43,515 nt of DNA from Treponema sp. (GCA_014803985.1 JAAVAO010000044.1:83140-126654), one strand, 5' to 3'. Counted from the stretch's first letter, positions 8,463 to 17,187 are shown. Numbers and translations are program-made. The notes: generated by a model not told the origin, from the sequence alone.

Positions 8463-9737
8463 TTAATCTCGCAATGTACCAACAGGAACGACATACACGC
8501 CGTCATTTCGGCGGTAGGCGTATTTTCCGACAGCGGTGAGCACCATGAGGAAAGACGGCTCTTTCATTTTTGTTGTATCGATTTTTGCGCCAAGTTTCCG
8601 CAAATTTGCCGCGCCTTCTTCTATTAAATGGTCGCCACCGAGTTTTACTTCCACCAAGCCAAATGCTCCGTTTTTTTGACGAATGACGGCATCGCATTCA
8701 AGCCCCGACTTGTCCCGATAATGGAAAACTTCACCATCCATGGATTCTGCATACACCCGTAGATCCCGCGCACACAATGTTTCAAAAAAAAGTCCCATGG
8801 TATTCAAGTCGTCTGTCAAATCTGCGATTCCAAGACCAAGACTTGCCGCCGCAATCGAAGGATCGATGAAATAGCGTGTATCGGACGTTCTGACTGCTGT
8901 TTTCGAGCGCAAATTCGGATTCCATGCCGGCATATCCTCTATCACAAAAATTCTTCGGAGCGCGTTCGTGTATGAATAAATCGTGTTTTCAGTGAGTGTA
9001 GAACTGTCGTTCGCCAGCATATCGTTCCGTATGACGCTATTTGTTGCTTGCGTACCTTGATGTCGTGCATACGATCGCATAAGACGTTTTGTCCGTTCCG
9101 TATCACGCAAAATGCCATCTGCACGCGTAATGTCCGCATTTACAACAGCCTGATAATAATCGTTCGCCTGATCAAGTGCAATGTCTTTTTCCATTCCAAC
9201 GGCATTTGGCCAGCCGCCTCTACAGATGAGAAATGCAATATCGTCCAAAGAAAGCGCGTTCTCTGCAAAAATTTTTTCGGGCAGTGTAAACAGATTTTTC
9301 AAACTCACTTCGCCCGTGGATTCTCCAGATTCGTACAATGACATCGGACGCATTTTTATCCACGCAAATCTACCTGTACCAGTGTGGAATATTTCGTCTG
9401 TTTTAGGCGGAACTGCAGAACCCGTCAAAATAAAATGTCCAAAGCCTTTTCGATGGTCTACTTCAAAACGGACGGCATCCCACAGTTTAGGGGCTATTTG
9501 CCATTCATCTATAAGTCTTGGCGCACTCCCCTCAAGCAATTTGCGCGGGTTCATATCGGCTAACACCAGGTTTTCTTTAATGTCTTCAGGTTTTGTCATA
9601 TAAAGAATGCTGTTTGCATGCTGCTCTGCCGTTGTTGTTTTGCCACACCATTTCGGACCTTCAATGAGAACTGCGCCCTTTCCCTTTAATTTCCGTGCAA
9701 CCAGCCTGTCTGCAAATCGCGGTCTATAATCACACAT
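8463..9737 (-). CDS. AAA ATPase with DUF4143 domain (AAA_14 family)
   Basis: A 424-residue protein of the very common but poorly understood AAA_14-DUF4143 family. Walker A is GPKWCGKTT (residues about 27-35), Walker B is RLIDEWQ (about 74-80) and a sensor-1-like LTGS lies at about 105-108. The C-terminal half is DUF4143 and ends with a PD-(D/E)xK-like signature (GLECDAVIR then GLVEVKLGG). Members are spread by transfer and their role is unknown; DNA- or nucleotide-linked functions have been proposed. There is no SD. A -10 box lies 6 nt before the ATG, and its -35 is inside the first unit of the adjacent 23-bp repeat array. Confidence 0.92.
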   Translation of the reverse strand: MCDYRPRFADRLVARKLKGKGAVLIEGPKWCGKTTTAEQHANSILYMTKPEDIKENLVLADMNPRKLLEGSAPRLIDEWQIAPKLWDAVRFEVDHRKGFGHFILTGSAVPPKTDEIFHTGTGRFAWIKMRPMSLYESGESTGEVSLKNLFTLPEKIFAENALSLDDIAFLICRGGWPNAVGMEKDIALDQANDYYQAVVNADITRADGILRDTERTKRLMRSYARHQGTQATNSVIRNDMLANDSSTLTENTIYSYTNALRRIFVIEDMPAWNPNLRSKTAVRTSDTRYFIDPSIAAASLGLGIADLTDDLNTMGLFFETLCARDLRVYAESMDGEVFHYRDKSGLECDAVIRQKNGAFGLVEVKLGGDHLIEEGAANLRKLGAKIDTTKMKEPSFLMVLTAVGKYAYRRNDGVYVVPVGTLRD

Positions 9738-9743
9738 AGTCTT

Positions 9744-9772
9744 AGCATAACAGTTATTAAGTGATTTGGCAA
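9744..9772 (-). promoter_or_regulatory. Promoter of the DUF4143 gene, using a repeat unit as -35
   Basis: On the minus strand: -35 TTGCCA (9772-9767), a 17-bp spacer, and -10 TATGCT (9749-9744), then 6 nt to the ATG. The predicted transcript is leaderless. The TTGCCA belongs to unit 1 of the tandem array. Confidence 0.55.
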
Positions 9773-10078
9773 GTTTTTGTTAAGTGATTTGGCAAATTTT
9801 CGTTAAGTGATTTGGCAAATTTTCGTTAAGTGATTTGGCAAATTTTCGTTAAGTGATTTGGCAAGTTTTTGTTAAGTGATTTGGCGAATTTTTGTTAAGT
9901 GATTTGGCGAATTTTCGTTAAGTGATTTGGCAAGTTTTCGTTAAGTGATTTGGCAAGTTTTCGTTAAGTGATTTGGCGAGTTTTCGTTAAGTGATTTGGC
10001 GAGTTTTCGTTAAGTGATTTGGCAAGTTTTTGTTAAGTGATTTGGCGATTTTTGGTTAAGTGATTTGGCGAATTTACA
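9757..10078. repeat. Tandem array, 14 units of 23 bp
   Basis: Head-to-tail units with core TTAAGTGATTTGGC followed by a variable AAATTTTCG/AAGTTTTTG/GAGTTTTCG part. Unit starts fall every 23 bp from 9757 to 10056. There are no spacers, so it is not CRISPR. The array reads through in no long ORF. It begins 20 bp upstream of the DUF4143 start codon; decayed units occur upstream of the histidine kinase gene. Confidence 0.95.
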
Positions 10079-10305
10079 AATGCAAAAAGCGATAAAATGT
10101 ATATTGAAAACGATACATACAACTTGCACGAGCCCTTGCAAGAATTGTCTCGCATACCATAAAACAACGTACACTCGTTCCGCAATCAGCCGTTTGCAAA
10201 GCCATCTCACAGGATACAGACGCGCCCTCCCCCATCCATTTCCATCGTGTCGCCCACAATCTATGCAAAACAGAAAACGAACATCGTTAAAATCAAATTC
10301 TATTT

Positions 10306-10359
10306 TGACATTTTTCAAAAATATGTCATATTGACAATGAAAAAATATTCCTATACGAT
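10306..10359 (+). promoter_or_regulatory. Operator-like palindrome and promoter of the carboxyltransferase gene
   Basis: A 23-bp inverted repeat TGACAT-N11-ATGTCA (10306-10328) sits directly upstream of a -35 TTGACA (10331-10336) and a -10 TACGAT (10354-10359, 17-bp spacer). The palindrome is well placed for a repressor or activator. The 10079-10305 stretch before it holds no gene I can support. Confidence 0.5.
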
Positions 10360-10446
10360 AAAAATATATTGTAAAAGCAATCAAAAAACCGCTGATCTTT
10401 TCGGAAGTCAGTGTTTTCGCAAGAACATTTTATTTTGGAGGATATA

Positions 10447-11937
10447 ATGGAATACGCACTTGAAAAACAACACGCCAAAGGGAAATTTCATGCAATTGAA
10501 CGAATCAATCAATTGTGCGATAAAGATTCTTTTATGGAAATTTATTCTGGCGTACATCATAATTGCACGAGTTTTGGAATGGATAAAAAAGAAATCCCTT
10601 ATGATGGAGTAATCACAGGTTTTGGAAAAATAAATGGGAGGAAAGTTGCCGTCTACGCCCAGGATTTTACAGTGCAAGGGGGTTCACTCGGTCTTATGCA
10701 CGGTAAAAAGATTGCGGAGTTGATAGAAAAAGCAATAGACGCTCGATGCCCCGTAATTGGAATAAATGATTCGGGCGGAGCGCGCATTCAAGAGGGCGTG
10801 GATGCCCTGTGCGGATACGGCGACTTGTTCTATCAAAACGTTCGAGCGTCGGGAAGCGTTCCGCAAATTTCAATTATCGCAGGTCCGTGTGCAGGTGGTG
10901 CAGTGTATTCCCCGGGGATCACGGATTTTATATTTGCAGTTGACAAAATTAGCCAACTCTTCATTACAGGACCAAAAGTTGTAAAATCCGTTATGTTTAT
11001 GGATATAACGGCGGAAGAACTTGGAGGGGCTTCGATTCATTCAAAAAAATCAGGAGTGGCTCATTTCCGCTGTGAAAGCGAACCTGACTGCTACGAGAAA
11101 GTCCGTCGTCTTTTGAATTATATTCCGCATTATTATGGCGATGAACCTGTGGAAGCGGAAAAGTTCAAATTCAATGCTGCGAAAAAATTAAAACACATAG
11201 AAACGATTCTTCCTGAAAACACACGACAGGGCTATGATATTCGAGATGTTATCAACGATGTAACTGATGACGACTCATTCTTTGAGGTTTCCCAAGAATT
11301 CGCCATAAACAGTGTCATTGGATTTGCAAAAATTGAAGGACGTTCAGTTGGGATTGTAGCGAACAACCCTGCTGGCATGGGCGGAGTTCTTGATTGCGAT
11401 GCCTCAGACAAAATTGCTCGTCACGTAAGGTATTGCGATGCTTACAATATTCCTATTGTAACATTTGTTGACGTTCCAGGCTTTATTCCAGGTCCACAAG
11501 AAGAGCAAAAAGGAATTATCAGGCATGGAGCAAAAGTCATTTATGCCTATTCTGAAAGCACCGTTCCAAAAATAACAGTCATAACGAGAAAGGCTTATGG
11601 CGGAGCATATATAGCGATGTGTTCAAAGCACATTGGAGCGGACTATGTGTATGCATGGCCCACATCGGAAATCGCTGTAATGGGGTCAGATGGTGCAGTC
11701 GGCATTCTCTATGCAAAGGAACTGAAAGATCCTGAAAAAGCACTTGAAGTTGCAGAAAAAAAAGCGCAATACGAAAAGGAAATTATGACTCCAACAATTG
11801 CGGCAAAGCGTGGTTATATCAGTGAAGTGATTCAAGCAACAGACACACGAACATACATTGCAAAAAGCCTTGACTTCCTCTCTTCAAAAGCGTCTATGGA
11901 CAGGCCGTTGAAAAAGCACGGAAATATTCCACTGTAA
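10447..11937 (+). CDS. Acyl-CoA carboxyltransferase / methylmalonyl-CoA decarboxylase alpha-type subunit
   Basis: A 496-residue carboxyltransferase of the PccB/MmdA family. The start at 10447 has SD GGAGG; an upstream ATG at 10411 lacks one. Both crotonase-like halves are present. The N half has GGARIQEG and AGPCAGGAVYSP; the C half has FVDVPGFIPG, RKAYGGAYIAM and AVMGSDGAVGI. The C-terminus KKHGNIPL is typical. Such subunits move CO2 between biotin and acyl-CoA, or form the catalytic subunit of the sodium-pumping decarboxylase. No biotin carrier, biotin carboxylase or membrane decarboxylase gene is nearby, so the substrate cannot be chosen and partners must lie elsewhere. Confidence 0.92.
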   Translation: MEYALEKQHAKGKFHAIERINQLCDKDSFMEIYSGVHHNCTSFGMDKKEIPYDGVITGFGKINGRKVAVYAQDFTVQGGSLGLMHGKKIAELIEKAIDARCPVIGINDSGGARIQEGVDALCGYGDLFYQNVRASGSVPQISIIAGPCAGGAVYSPGITDFIFAVDKISQLFITGPKVVKSVMFMDITAEELGGASIHSKKSGVAHFRCESEPDCYEKVRRLLNYIPHYYGDEPVEAEKFKFNAAKKLKHIETILPENTRQGYDIRDVINDVTDDDSFFEVSQEFAINSVIGFAKIEGRSVGIVANNPAGMGGVLDCDASDKIARHVRYCDAYNIPIVTFVDVPGFIPGPQEEQKGIIRHGAKVIYAYSESTVPKITVITRKAYGGAYIAMCSKHIGADYVYAWPTSEIAVMGSDGAVGILYAKELKDPEKALEVAEKKAQYEKEIMTPTIAAKRGYISEVIQATDTRTYIAKSLDFLSSKASMDRPLKKHGNIPL

Positions 11938-11974
11938 AACAAACCCTCCATTCGTAGGGCAAGACCACTTGCAA

Positions 11975-12004
11975 TCGTGGCAATTCATTTGTGATTTGCC
12001 ACGA
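11975..12004. terminator. Hairpin between convergent genes
   Basis: A 9-bp perfect stem TCGTGGCAA/TTGCCACGA with a 12-nt loop, followed by TAGTTTTG. It lies between convergent genes and could end transcripts from both sides, though the T run is short. Confidence 0.6.
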
Positions 12005-12014
12005 TAGTTTTGCC

Positions 12015-12461
12015 TTACAGTCTTGTTGCATACACTCCTAAAAAGTCCTCCCACTGTGAGCCATCCTTATATTTTATACTTGAAGCATATATAAAATCCA
12101 CTGTATACAATCTGTCGCTTTCCGCCTCAAAGAAATCGCTCACGTCAATTGAAAAATGCCTCTCCCCTTCAGGCTCAATATCCGCTTCAAAATCAACTGA
12201 TATGTAATCCGAATAAAATACGCTCTCTCCATCCTCGTCAAAAATCGAAAGACAAACGCTAAACGATTCCACCTCTTTATCCGCCTCATTTCGGAAGTAA
12301 AAGCCATATTCCATATCTCCCCCTCCGTCAATGCCATCAGAAAACTGCTCGTCTGGAAAAAGACTATAGACAAAATTTTCCACCCTCATCGCTACACAAC
12401 TTAAAAGCACACAAACACACGCACTCAAAATTATACACAAAAGACACAATTCCTTTTTCAT
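12015..12461 (-). CDS. Small lipoprotein, unknown function
   Basis: A 148-residue protein with a lipoprotein signal ending in VLLSC (Cys22) and SD GGAGGTG. The mature part is strongly acidic, with alternating aromatic residues (YGFYFRNEADKEVESF, SVCLSIFDEDGESVFYSDY), suggesting a small all-beta domain. No family recognised. Confidence 0.72.
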   Translation of the reverse strand: MKKELCLLCIILSACVCVLLSCVAMRVENFVYSLFPDEQFSDGIDGGGDMEYGFYFRNEADKEVESFSVCLSIFDEDGESVFYSDYISVDFEADIEPEGERHFSIDVSDFFEAESDRLYTVDFIYASSIKYKDGSQWEDFLGVYATRL

Positions 12462-12596
12462 ATTAGCACCTCCAAAAAATCATTTATACTTATTTACACT
12501 ATATATATGCGTTTACTATTAAAAAACTGAAGTCTTTCGCAAAAAAAAGCAAAAAAATTCAAATTTTTTTTATTTTGCGTATATTTTATTTCTTCA

Positions 12597-12626
12597 TTGA
12601 CAAAAAAAGTGATTTTCTGATATAGT
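12597..12626 (+). promoter_or_regulatory. Promoter of the corA leader transcript
   Basis: -35 TTGACA (12597-12602), an 18-bp spacer, and -10 TATAGT (12621-12626). Transcription would start near 12633, about 27 nt before the leader-peptide ATG. Confidence 0.75.
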
Positions 12627-12659
12627 GGGTGCATACACTTTGGCTAATAGGAGGTGCGT

Positions 12660-12722
12660 ATGGACGGCGATGGAAGTTCGAGTTATAAGCGTATGTTATA
12701 CGCACTGCGCAGGAATTTCTAA
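12660..12722 (+). CDS. 20-residue leader peptide upstream of corA
   Basis: A short ORF with one of the best SD sequences in the window (AGGAGG, 5 nt before the ATG). It begins MDGDG, has a Ser-rich middle and ends in basic RRNF. It lies between a strong promoter and corA. The alternating acidic start and basic end recall MgtL of Salmonella (start MEPDP), whose translation senses low magnesium. The sequences are not homologous; only the layout is similar. The ORF contains a GCGTAT-gtt-ATACGC hairpin (12689-12703), so ribosome position on it could change RNA folding downstream. Confidence 0.6.
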   Translation: MDGDGSSSYKRMLYALRRNF

Positions 12723-12771
12723 ATATATTTTATTCCTGCATCATTCTTTTTTTTAGGAAGTGCAGAATGAT
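12709..12771 (+). promoter_or_regulatory. Two RNA hairpins, the second sequestering the corA start codon
   Basis: Hairpin 1: GCAGGAAT (12709-12716) pairs with ATTCCTGC (12732-12739); its first arm is in the end of the leader ORF, so a ribosome there would open it. Hairpin 2: ATCATTCT (12740-12747) pairs with AGAATGAT (12764-12771), covering the corA ATG, with the SD in the loop. A run of eight T (12747-12754) could also mark attenuation. Confidence 0.5.
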
Positions 12772-13780
12772 TACCTATTGGCAGCAAAAAAACGGACAGT
12801 TTTTTAAATCAAAAAAAGAGAAAATTGACCCAGAGGAAAAAGTGTGGGTTGATGCACGCATTTTAGTTCCCAATGAAATTGAACTATTGCAAAACGAATT
12901 TAAAATTGATCCGGATCATTTACGTGACATAATTGACTCAGACGAACTTTCCAGGCTTGAAGATGGAGATGGATATATTTTAACGATTATCCGCTTTCCT
13001 TTCTATAACAAAGACAAAGTCCAATATTTAACAGCACCGCTTGGAATTATAATTCAGGGAAATTACATAATAACTATATGCTCAAACGACTGCGAAGTTA
13101 TAAGAGACTTCACAACTGACCGTGTAAAGGGGATTAATCTTTCAGACTTCCCTACATTTATAATACGCATACTCGACAGAGCAAACGCAACGTTTTTAAG
13201 ATACTTAAGAGAAATAAATCGCCGTTCAAATGCAATTCAAAACGAACTTCAAACAACGATAGAAAACAAAGAGATTTTGCAACTGTTTGCAATTGAAACG
13301 TCTCTGATTTATTTTTCAATGTCACTCAAAAGCAATCAACTTCTTTTGGAAAAATTCAGAAAAACAAAACTGCTCAAATTAGACAACGATGCTATGGACT
13401 GGCTTGATGATGCGGAAGTTGACAATAAACAGGCAATTGAAATGACAGACAACTATCAAAATATTCTTATGGGGGCAACAAACACCTTTAACTCTGTAAC
13501 CAACAACGACTTAAACAGTTCAATGAGGCGGCTTTCAATTTTGAATCTTATTCTGATGGTGCCAACCTTTATAACAAGTTTCATGGGAATGAATGTGGAA
13601 CTCCCCTTTGTACAATATGGAAAATGGGCGGCATTTATTTTAAGCATACTATGCATCCTCTCGGCTTTCGTTACAAATTTAGTTTTGAATTTTTTTGAGC
13701 ATCATCACCGTATAAATGAAAAGTCAAAAAAAAGAACGGAAAAAAAGAGAAAGGAACGCAAAAAAGCAAAACGAAAATAA
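12767..13780 (+). CDS. corA: CorA-family magnesium/divalent-cation channel
   Basis: A 337-residue protein. It has the long soluble N-terminal domain and coiled region of CorA, then two C-terminal membrane helices with the family signature FMGMN (Gly-Met-Asn) after the first helix, and a very basic tail (KKRTEKKRKERKKAKRK). CorA forms a pentameric Mg2+ channel in the inner membrane. The SD is GGAAG, partly inside a hairpin. The leader peptide and hairpins upstream suggest control at translation or early termination. Confidence 0.93.
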   Translation: MITYWQQKNGQFFKSKKEKIDPEEKVWVDARILVPNEIELLQNEFKIDPDHLRDIIDSDELSRLEDGDGYILTIIRFPFYNKDKVQYLTAPLGIIIQGNYIITICSNDCEVIRDFTTDRVKGINLSDFPTFIIRILDRANATFLRYLREINRRSNAIQNELQTTIENKEILQLFAIETSLIYFSMSLKSNQLLLEKFRKTKLLKLDNDAMDWLDDAEVDNKQAIEMTDNYQNILMGATNTFNSVTNNDLNSSMRRLSILNLILMVPTFITSFMGMNVELPFVQYGKWAAFILSILCILSAFVTNLVLNFFEHHHRINEKSKKRTEKKRKERKKAKRK

Positions 13781-13839
13781 AAATAGTAGAAGCATGCAAT
13801 TCTTACGGAATTGCCATCGAGTGTACAAGGCAAACTTTT

Positions 13840-13908
13840 GTACAAAACAGGAGGCGAATGCAAAATCAGTGCCTTGCACACAAGGAATTCGGGCATTCGC
13901 CCCTGTAC
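13840..13908. repeat. Imperfect inverted repeat between corA and the phosphoesterase gene
   Basis: GTACAAAACAGGAGGCGAATGC (in parts) at 13840-13861 mirrors GCATTCGCCCCTGTAC at 13893-13908. It lies between convergent genes and may serve both as terminator or be a decayed dispersed repeat. Confidence 0.5.
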
Positions 13909-13914
13909 ACGCTT

Positions 13915-14607
13915 CTATTTTATACTTTTCAACTCTGCATTTTTCACAGAAAAAATATCGCCACTTTTTTCAACTTCCAAAATAGCATATTTTCCTGAAA
14001 GACCAAGACTTCCTGCATTGATGACAACCGTGTCTCCGATTTTATCTATGCCAACACCTTCGTGAATATGCCCTGTAATTACCGCAAGCGGTTTTATCTC
14101 TTCAATAAGCGCGCGAAATCCCTCGCTCCCTGCATGAACATGTTCATTCACGGCATCGCATTTTGTATCTTTTGGTGGATTATGGGAAATAATAATCAAG
14201 TTGCTCCACGCGCCATCCGCACCATCATTTTCAGAAGTCTTTAAAATAGCATAATCAGATAAAATATCCTCTTCGGAACGCTCATTTGGAGTGTCACGAG
14301 TGAAAAAAGTCGCCCCTCCTGAACCAATTATTGCAAACCCGCCAGTATAATTCAGCATTCGCTCCGCATTGATTCCCGCATCCTCAAGTTTTCCGAGAAA
14401 TTCCTGTGAATCGTGGTTTCCTAAAACAGCATAAATTTCATCGTGCTTTTTGCAAAGTTTTTCCAAAACAGGCGTTCCATCCTTTTTTGCAATCACATCG
14501 GCAAAATCCCCTGCAAAAATCACTGCATCGCAAGATGAAAACTCATCGTCAAGACTGTCAAGAACATCCGCATTTCCGTGTATGTCTGTAAAAACTAAAA
14601 ATTTCAT
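13915..14607 (-). CDS. Calcineurin-like metallophosphoesterase (YfcE/MJ0936 type)
   Basis: A 230-residue phosphoesterase with all metal-binding motifs in order: FTDIHGN (about 7-12), AGDFAD (about 32-37), LGNHD (about 62-66), ISHNPP and GHIHEG near the C-terminus, with NAGSLG last. Small proteins of this kind hydrolyse phosphodiesters with two metal ions; the physiological substrate is unknown. SD GAGGAG lies upstream. It starts 56 nt after hisC on the same strand, so the two may share a transcript. Confidence 0.88.
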   Translation of the reverse strand: MKFLVFTDIHGNADVLDSLDDEFSSCDAVIFAGDFADVIAKKDGTPVLEKLCKKHDEIYAVLGNHDSQEFLGKLEDAGINAERMLNYTGGFAIIGSGGATFFTRDTPNERSEEDILSDYAILKTSENDGADGAWSNLIIISHNPPKDTKCDAVNEHVHAGSEGFRALIEEIKPLAVITGHIHEGVGIDKIGDTVVINAGSLGLSGKYAILEVEKSGDIFSVKNAELKSIK

Positions 14608-14663
14608 TTTTTATCACGCTCCTCAAAAAACTTTTCACAATACATAGTAATACAGTTAAAAAC

Positions 14664-15818
14664 TTACCATTTTTCTATTGCCATTTTTAACGCCGTCATT
14701 TCCTCATAACTTCCAATCGTAATCCTAATATAATCCTCAATTCCCTTTGTGTCAAAATGACGCACTAAAATTCCTTCTTCCTTTATTTTTCTGTAAACCT
14801 CCGATCCAGAAATAGTTGGATGCCGGGCAAACACAAAATTTGTTTGACTGTCAGTTAAAATCCAGCCTCGCTCCCGCAAAAAGCGCGTAAAGGAATCGCG
14901 CTCGCAAACGATTTTTTTTGCGCAGTCAATATAATAAGCAGGATTTTGAGATGCGGCAATCCCTGCAACTTGAGTTACTGCATCGACTGGAAAATGATTC
15001 AAACTGTTTTTTACGGTTGTTATCGCATGTATAACCTCGGGATTTGCAACAAGATACCCGAGCCTCATTCCTGCCCCGCAAAGACTTTTGCTGAACGTTC
15101 GCACTATCACGAGATTCTTAAACTCTGAAAGCAATGAGATGGAACTTTCCCCTCCAAAATCACAATACGCCTCATCAACTACAAACACCTTGTTCGGGTC
15201 AAAAACAGTCAAAAGAGCGCGAATTTTCTCGCGAGATATTCCGATTGCAGTTGGTGCATTGGGGTTTGCAAATATAACTCCAGAATCATTTTCAGAAGCC
15301 CTCTTCAAAAGACTGTCAGTATCAAGAGTCCAATCACCGTGCAATGAAACTGTTTCAAACGGAATATTGTAGAATCCCGCATACACAGGATAAAAACTAT
15401 ATGTATGCTCCGGCAAAACGAGAGTTTTATCACTGTCAAAAAATGCATAGAACAAAAATGACAGAACCTCGTCACTTCCGTTTCCACAATAAATCATATC
15501 TTTTGTGACTTCAAAAGGAATTGCGTCCTTTTCCGAGGGGCGGCACATTTTCCCATCGGGCAACACCTCCGAACGACAAAGCACACCGCCCGTTTTATTC
15601 AGCATATCGGCAATGGCAGTGCGAAGACTGTTTGAATCCGGATCTGGATAAAGGGAAAGTGCCTTTGGATTTTTCAAAAGGAAATCTTGAAGTGCCGCCA
15701 CAACTTCCTTTGCCGGGGGATACGGGTTTTCGTTTGCATTCAGTTTTATATACACCCTATCATGAGGCTGCTCCCCAGGAATATACGGATGCAAATTTGA
15801 CATTCGTGAAGAAAACAT
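14664..15818 (-). CDS. hisC: Histidinol-phosphate aminotransferase family, PLP dependent
   Basis: A 384-residue fold-type I aminotransferase. It has the HisC N-terminal signature (LHPYIPGEQ then KLNANENPYPP), CGNGSDEVL, FANPNAPT, the PLP-binding VVDEAYCDF (Asp about 215) and the Schiff-base lysine in TFSKSLCGAGMRLGY (Lys244). An insertion of roughly 25 residues at about 77-105, before the GNGSDE motif, is longer than usual. No other his genes are nearby, so it may act on aromatic substrates instead. No SD is visible; a consensus-like promoter ends 6 nt before the ATG, so the mRNA is probably leaderless. Confidence 0.88.
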   Translation of the reverse strand: MFSSRMSNLHPYIPGEQPHDRVYIKLNANENPYPPAKEVVAALQDFLLKNPKALSLYPDPDSNSLRTAIADMLNKTGGVLCRSEVLPDGKMCRPSEKDAIPFEVTKDMIYCGNGSDEVLSFLFYAFFDSDKTLVLPEHTYSFYPVYAGFYNIPFETVSLHGDWTLDTDSLLKRASENDSGVIFANPNAPTAIGISREKIRALLTVFDPNKVFVVDEAYCDFGGESSISLLSEFKNLVIVRTFSKSLCGAGMRLGYLVANPEVIHAITTVKNSLNHFPVDAVTQVAGIAASQNPAYYIDCAKKIVCERDSFTRFLRERGWILTDSQTNFVFARHPTISGSEVYRKIKEEGILVRHFDTKGIEDYIRITIGSYEEMTALKMAIEKW

Positions 15819-15824
15819 ACAATT

Positions 15825-15853
15825 ATTCTATTGACTTTTAGAGAGATAGTCAA
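15825..15853 (-). promoter_or_regulatory. hisC promoter, leaderless geometry
   Basis: -35 TTGACT (15853-15848), a 17-bp spacer, and -10 TAGAAT (15830-15825). The ATG is at 15818, 6 nt after the -10, close to the expected transcription start. Confidence 0.7.
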
Positions 15854-15859
15854 TTTAAG

Positions 15860-16440
15860 ATCCTTAATTTTCAGCAACGAGTGAATTGTCAAATTCGGGA
15901 GTTGCTGAAAAAGCGATTTTATAGCGAAGCGCATTTGCAACAAGCGCGCAGCGCGCAGTTTCAAGCGAAAACGGCAGTAAATAAGCGAGTTTTGAAAAAA
16001 CTCGCATTAAAAACAGCAACGCTATTTCAGTTGCTGTTTTTAAATCTTCCTTAATTTTCAGCAACGAGTGAATTGTCAAATTCGGGAGTTGCTGAAAACG
16101 CCGTTTTGCAATGAAGTGCTTTCGCAACAAGCGCATAGCGAGAAGTTTCAAGCGAAAATCGCAGTACAATAAGCGAGTTTTTGAAAATATGAAAAATATT
16201 CGCAAAGGCGTAGTGAAAAAGGCAAAATCGCTCTGATTGTGGTCGCTGCGACAGCAGCGAAAAAAAATCTTTGCCACAATTAGCGCGAAATGCGCGAGCG
16301 CATGGTTTTGCCTTTTTCACTACAACTGGAAGAATGTTCTTTCTATTTTTTCAAAACTCGCATTAAAAACAGCAACTCAATTTTAGTTGCTGTTTTTAAA
16401 TCTTCCTTAATTTTCAGCAATGAAAAAAGTTTCACCTTTT
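15860..16440. repeat. Dispersed repeat family 1, copy A (double), with 108-bp palindromic core
   Basis: A string of hairpins: TTTCAGCAACG...GTTGCTGAAA, AAAACAGCAAC...GTTGCTGTTTT, and GAGTTTTGAAAAAACTC-type stems. The core at 16213-16320 has terminal inverted repeats GTGAAAAAGGCAAAA/TTTTGCCTTTTTCAC and inner TCGCTGC/GCAGCGA and ATTGTGG/CCACAAT stems. Related copies are at 23372-23680, 27500-27980 and 34975-35612. Translations of it give phantom proteins ending DNSLVAEN. Confidence 0.9.
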
Positions 16441-16468
16441 GAATTGAGAAAAGTAAATGGCAAGGCTC

Positions 16469-16497
16469 TTGACTAGTTAAATCAAAGCAAATAAGAT
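16469..16497 (+). promoter_or_regulatory. Promoter of the CAT-like gene
   Basis: -35 TTGACT (16469-16474), a 17-bp spacer, and -10 TAAGAT (16492-16497), about 60 nt before the ATG. Confidence 0.6.
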
Positions 16498-16557
16498 GTA
16501 ACGAGTGACAAAACACGACACATCACCTTCTATATTGAATCATCAAGGGAAAATCAG

Positions 16558-17187
16558 ATGAATGCATACACAGTTATTGACGAGCAAAACTGGACGCGTG
16601 CAACGCACTGCGCAATCTTTCGGAATTATGCTGAACCTGCGTTCTGTGTAACATTTGAAGTTGATGTGACTGACTTCCACCGCACAGTGCAAGAGCACGG
16701 GCTTTCATTTACGGCAGCGATGGTATATGCCGTTTGCATGAGCGCGAACAGAATTGAAGCGTTTCGATACCGCTTTCTTGACGGAAAAATTGTCCTGTTC
16801 GACAAGGTCGATGCTGCATTTACCTGGCTCAACAAAGAAACACAACTCTTTAAGGTCGTGTCTGTTCCGCTTGAGGACGACATTGCGGAATTCTGTGTCC
16901 ATGCGGTGCGCATTGCAGAATCCCAGACAGCATATTTTACCGGTCCATTAGGAATCGATGTGTTTCAATGCTCGGCACTCCCCTGGCTTTCGTACACACA
17001 TATTTCGCATACAAACTCAGGCAAGCCAGACTGTGCAACCCCACTGTTCGATTGGGGAAAGTGGCGAGAAACTGAAAACAGATTGATCATGCCCGTATCC
17101 GTGCAAGCGCACCATTCTTTTGTAGACGGACTGCATGTCGGACAATTCGCAGAGACATTGCAATCGTTTTTATCGGAAATCGGATGA
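16558..17187 (+). CDS. Chloramphenicol acetyltransferase-like protein (type A CAT family)
   Basis: A 209-residue protein of the trimeric CAT fold, close to the usual 215-220. It has the catalytic motif HHSFVDG (His186, Asp190) near the C-terminus, and PWLSYTHISHT, typical of the family. Such enzymes transfer acetyl from acetyl-CoA to the 3-hydroxyl of chloramphenicol. Distant members may act on other substrates, so resistance is possible but not proven. It has its own promoter and a weak SD (AAGGG), and is followed 72 nt later by the AlkD-like gene. Confidence 0.85.
   Translation: MNAYTVIDEQNWTRATHCAIFRNYAEPAFCVTFEVDVTDFHRTVQEHGLSFTAAMVYAVCMSANRIEAFRYRFLDGKIVLFDKVDAAFTWLNKETQLFKVVSVPLEDDIAEFCVHAVRIAESQTAYFTGPLGIDVFQCSALPWLSYTHISHTNSGKPDCATPLFDWGKWRETENRLIMPVSVQAHHSFVDGLHVGQFAETLQSFLSEIG

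Noticed and set aside
9757..10078. CRISPR-like array
   Set aside because: Units are directly tandem with no spacers, only 23 bp long, and no cas genes are near.
16051..16320. 89-codon ORF on the minus strand (ending DNSLVAEN)
   Set aside because: It is a translation of the dispersed palindromic repeat; an almost identical product comes from the inverted copy at 35338-35607, and the frame differs in other copies.
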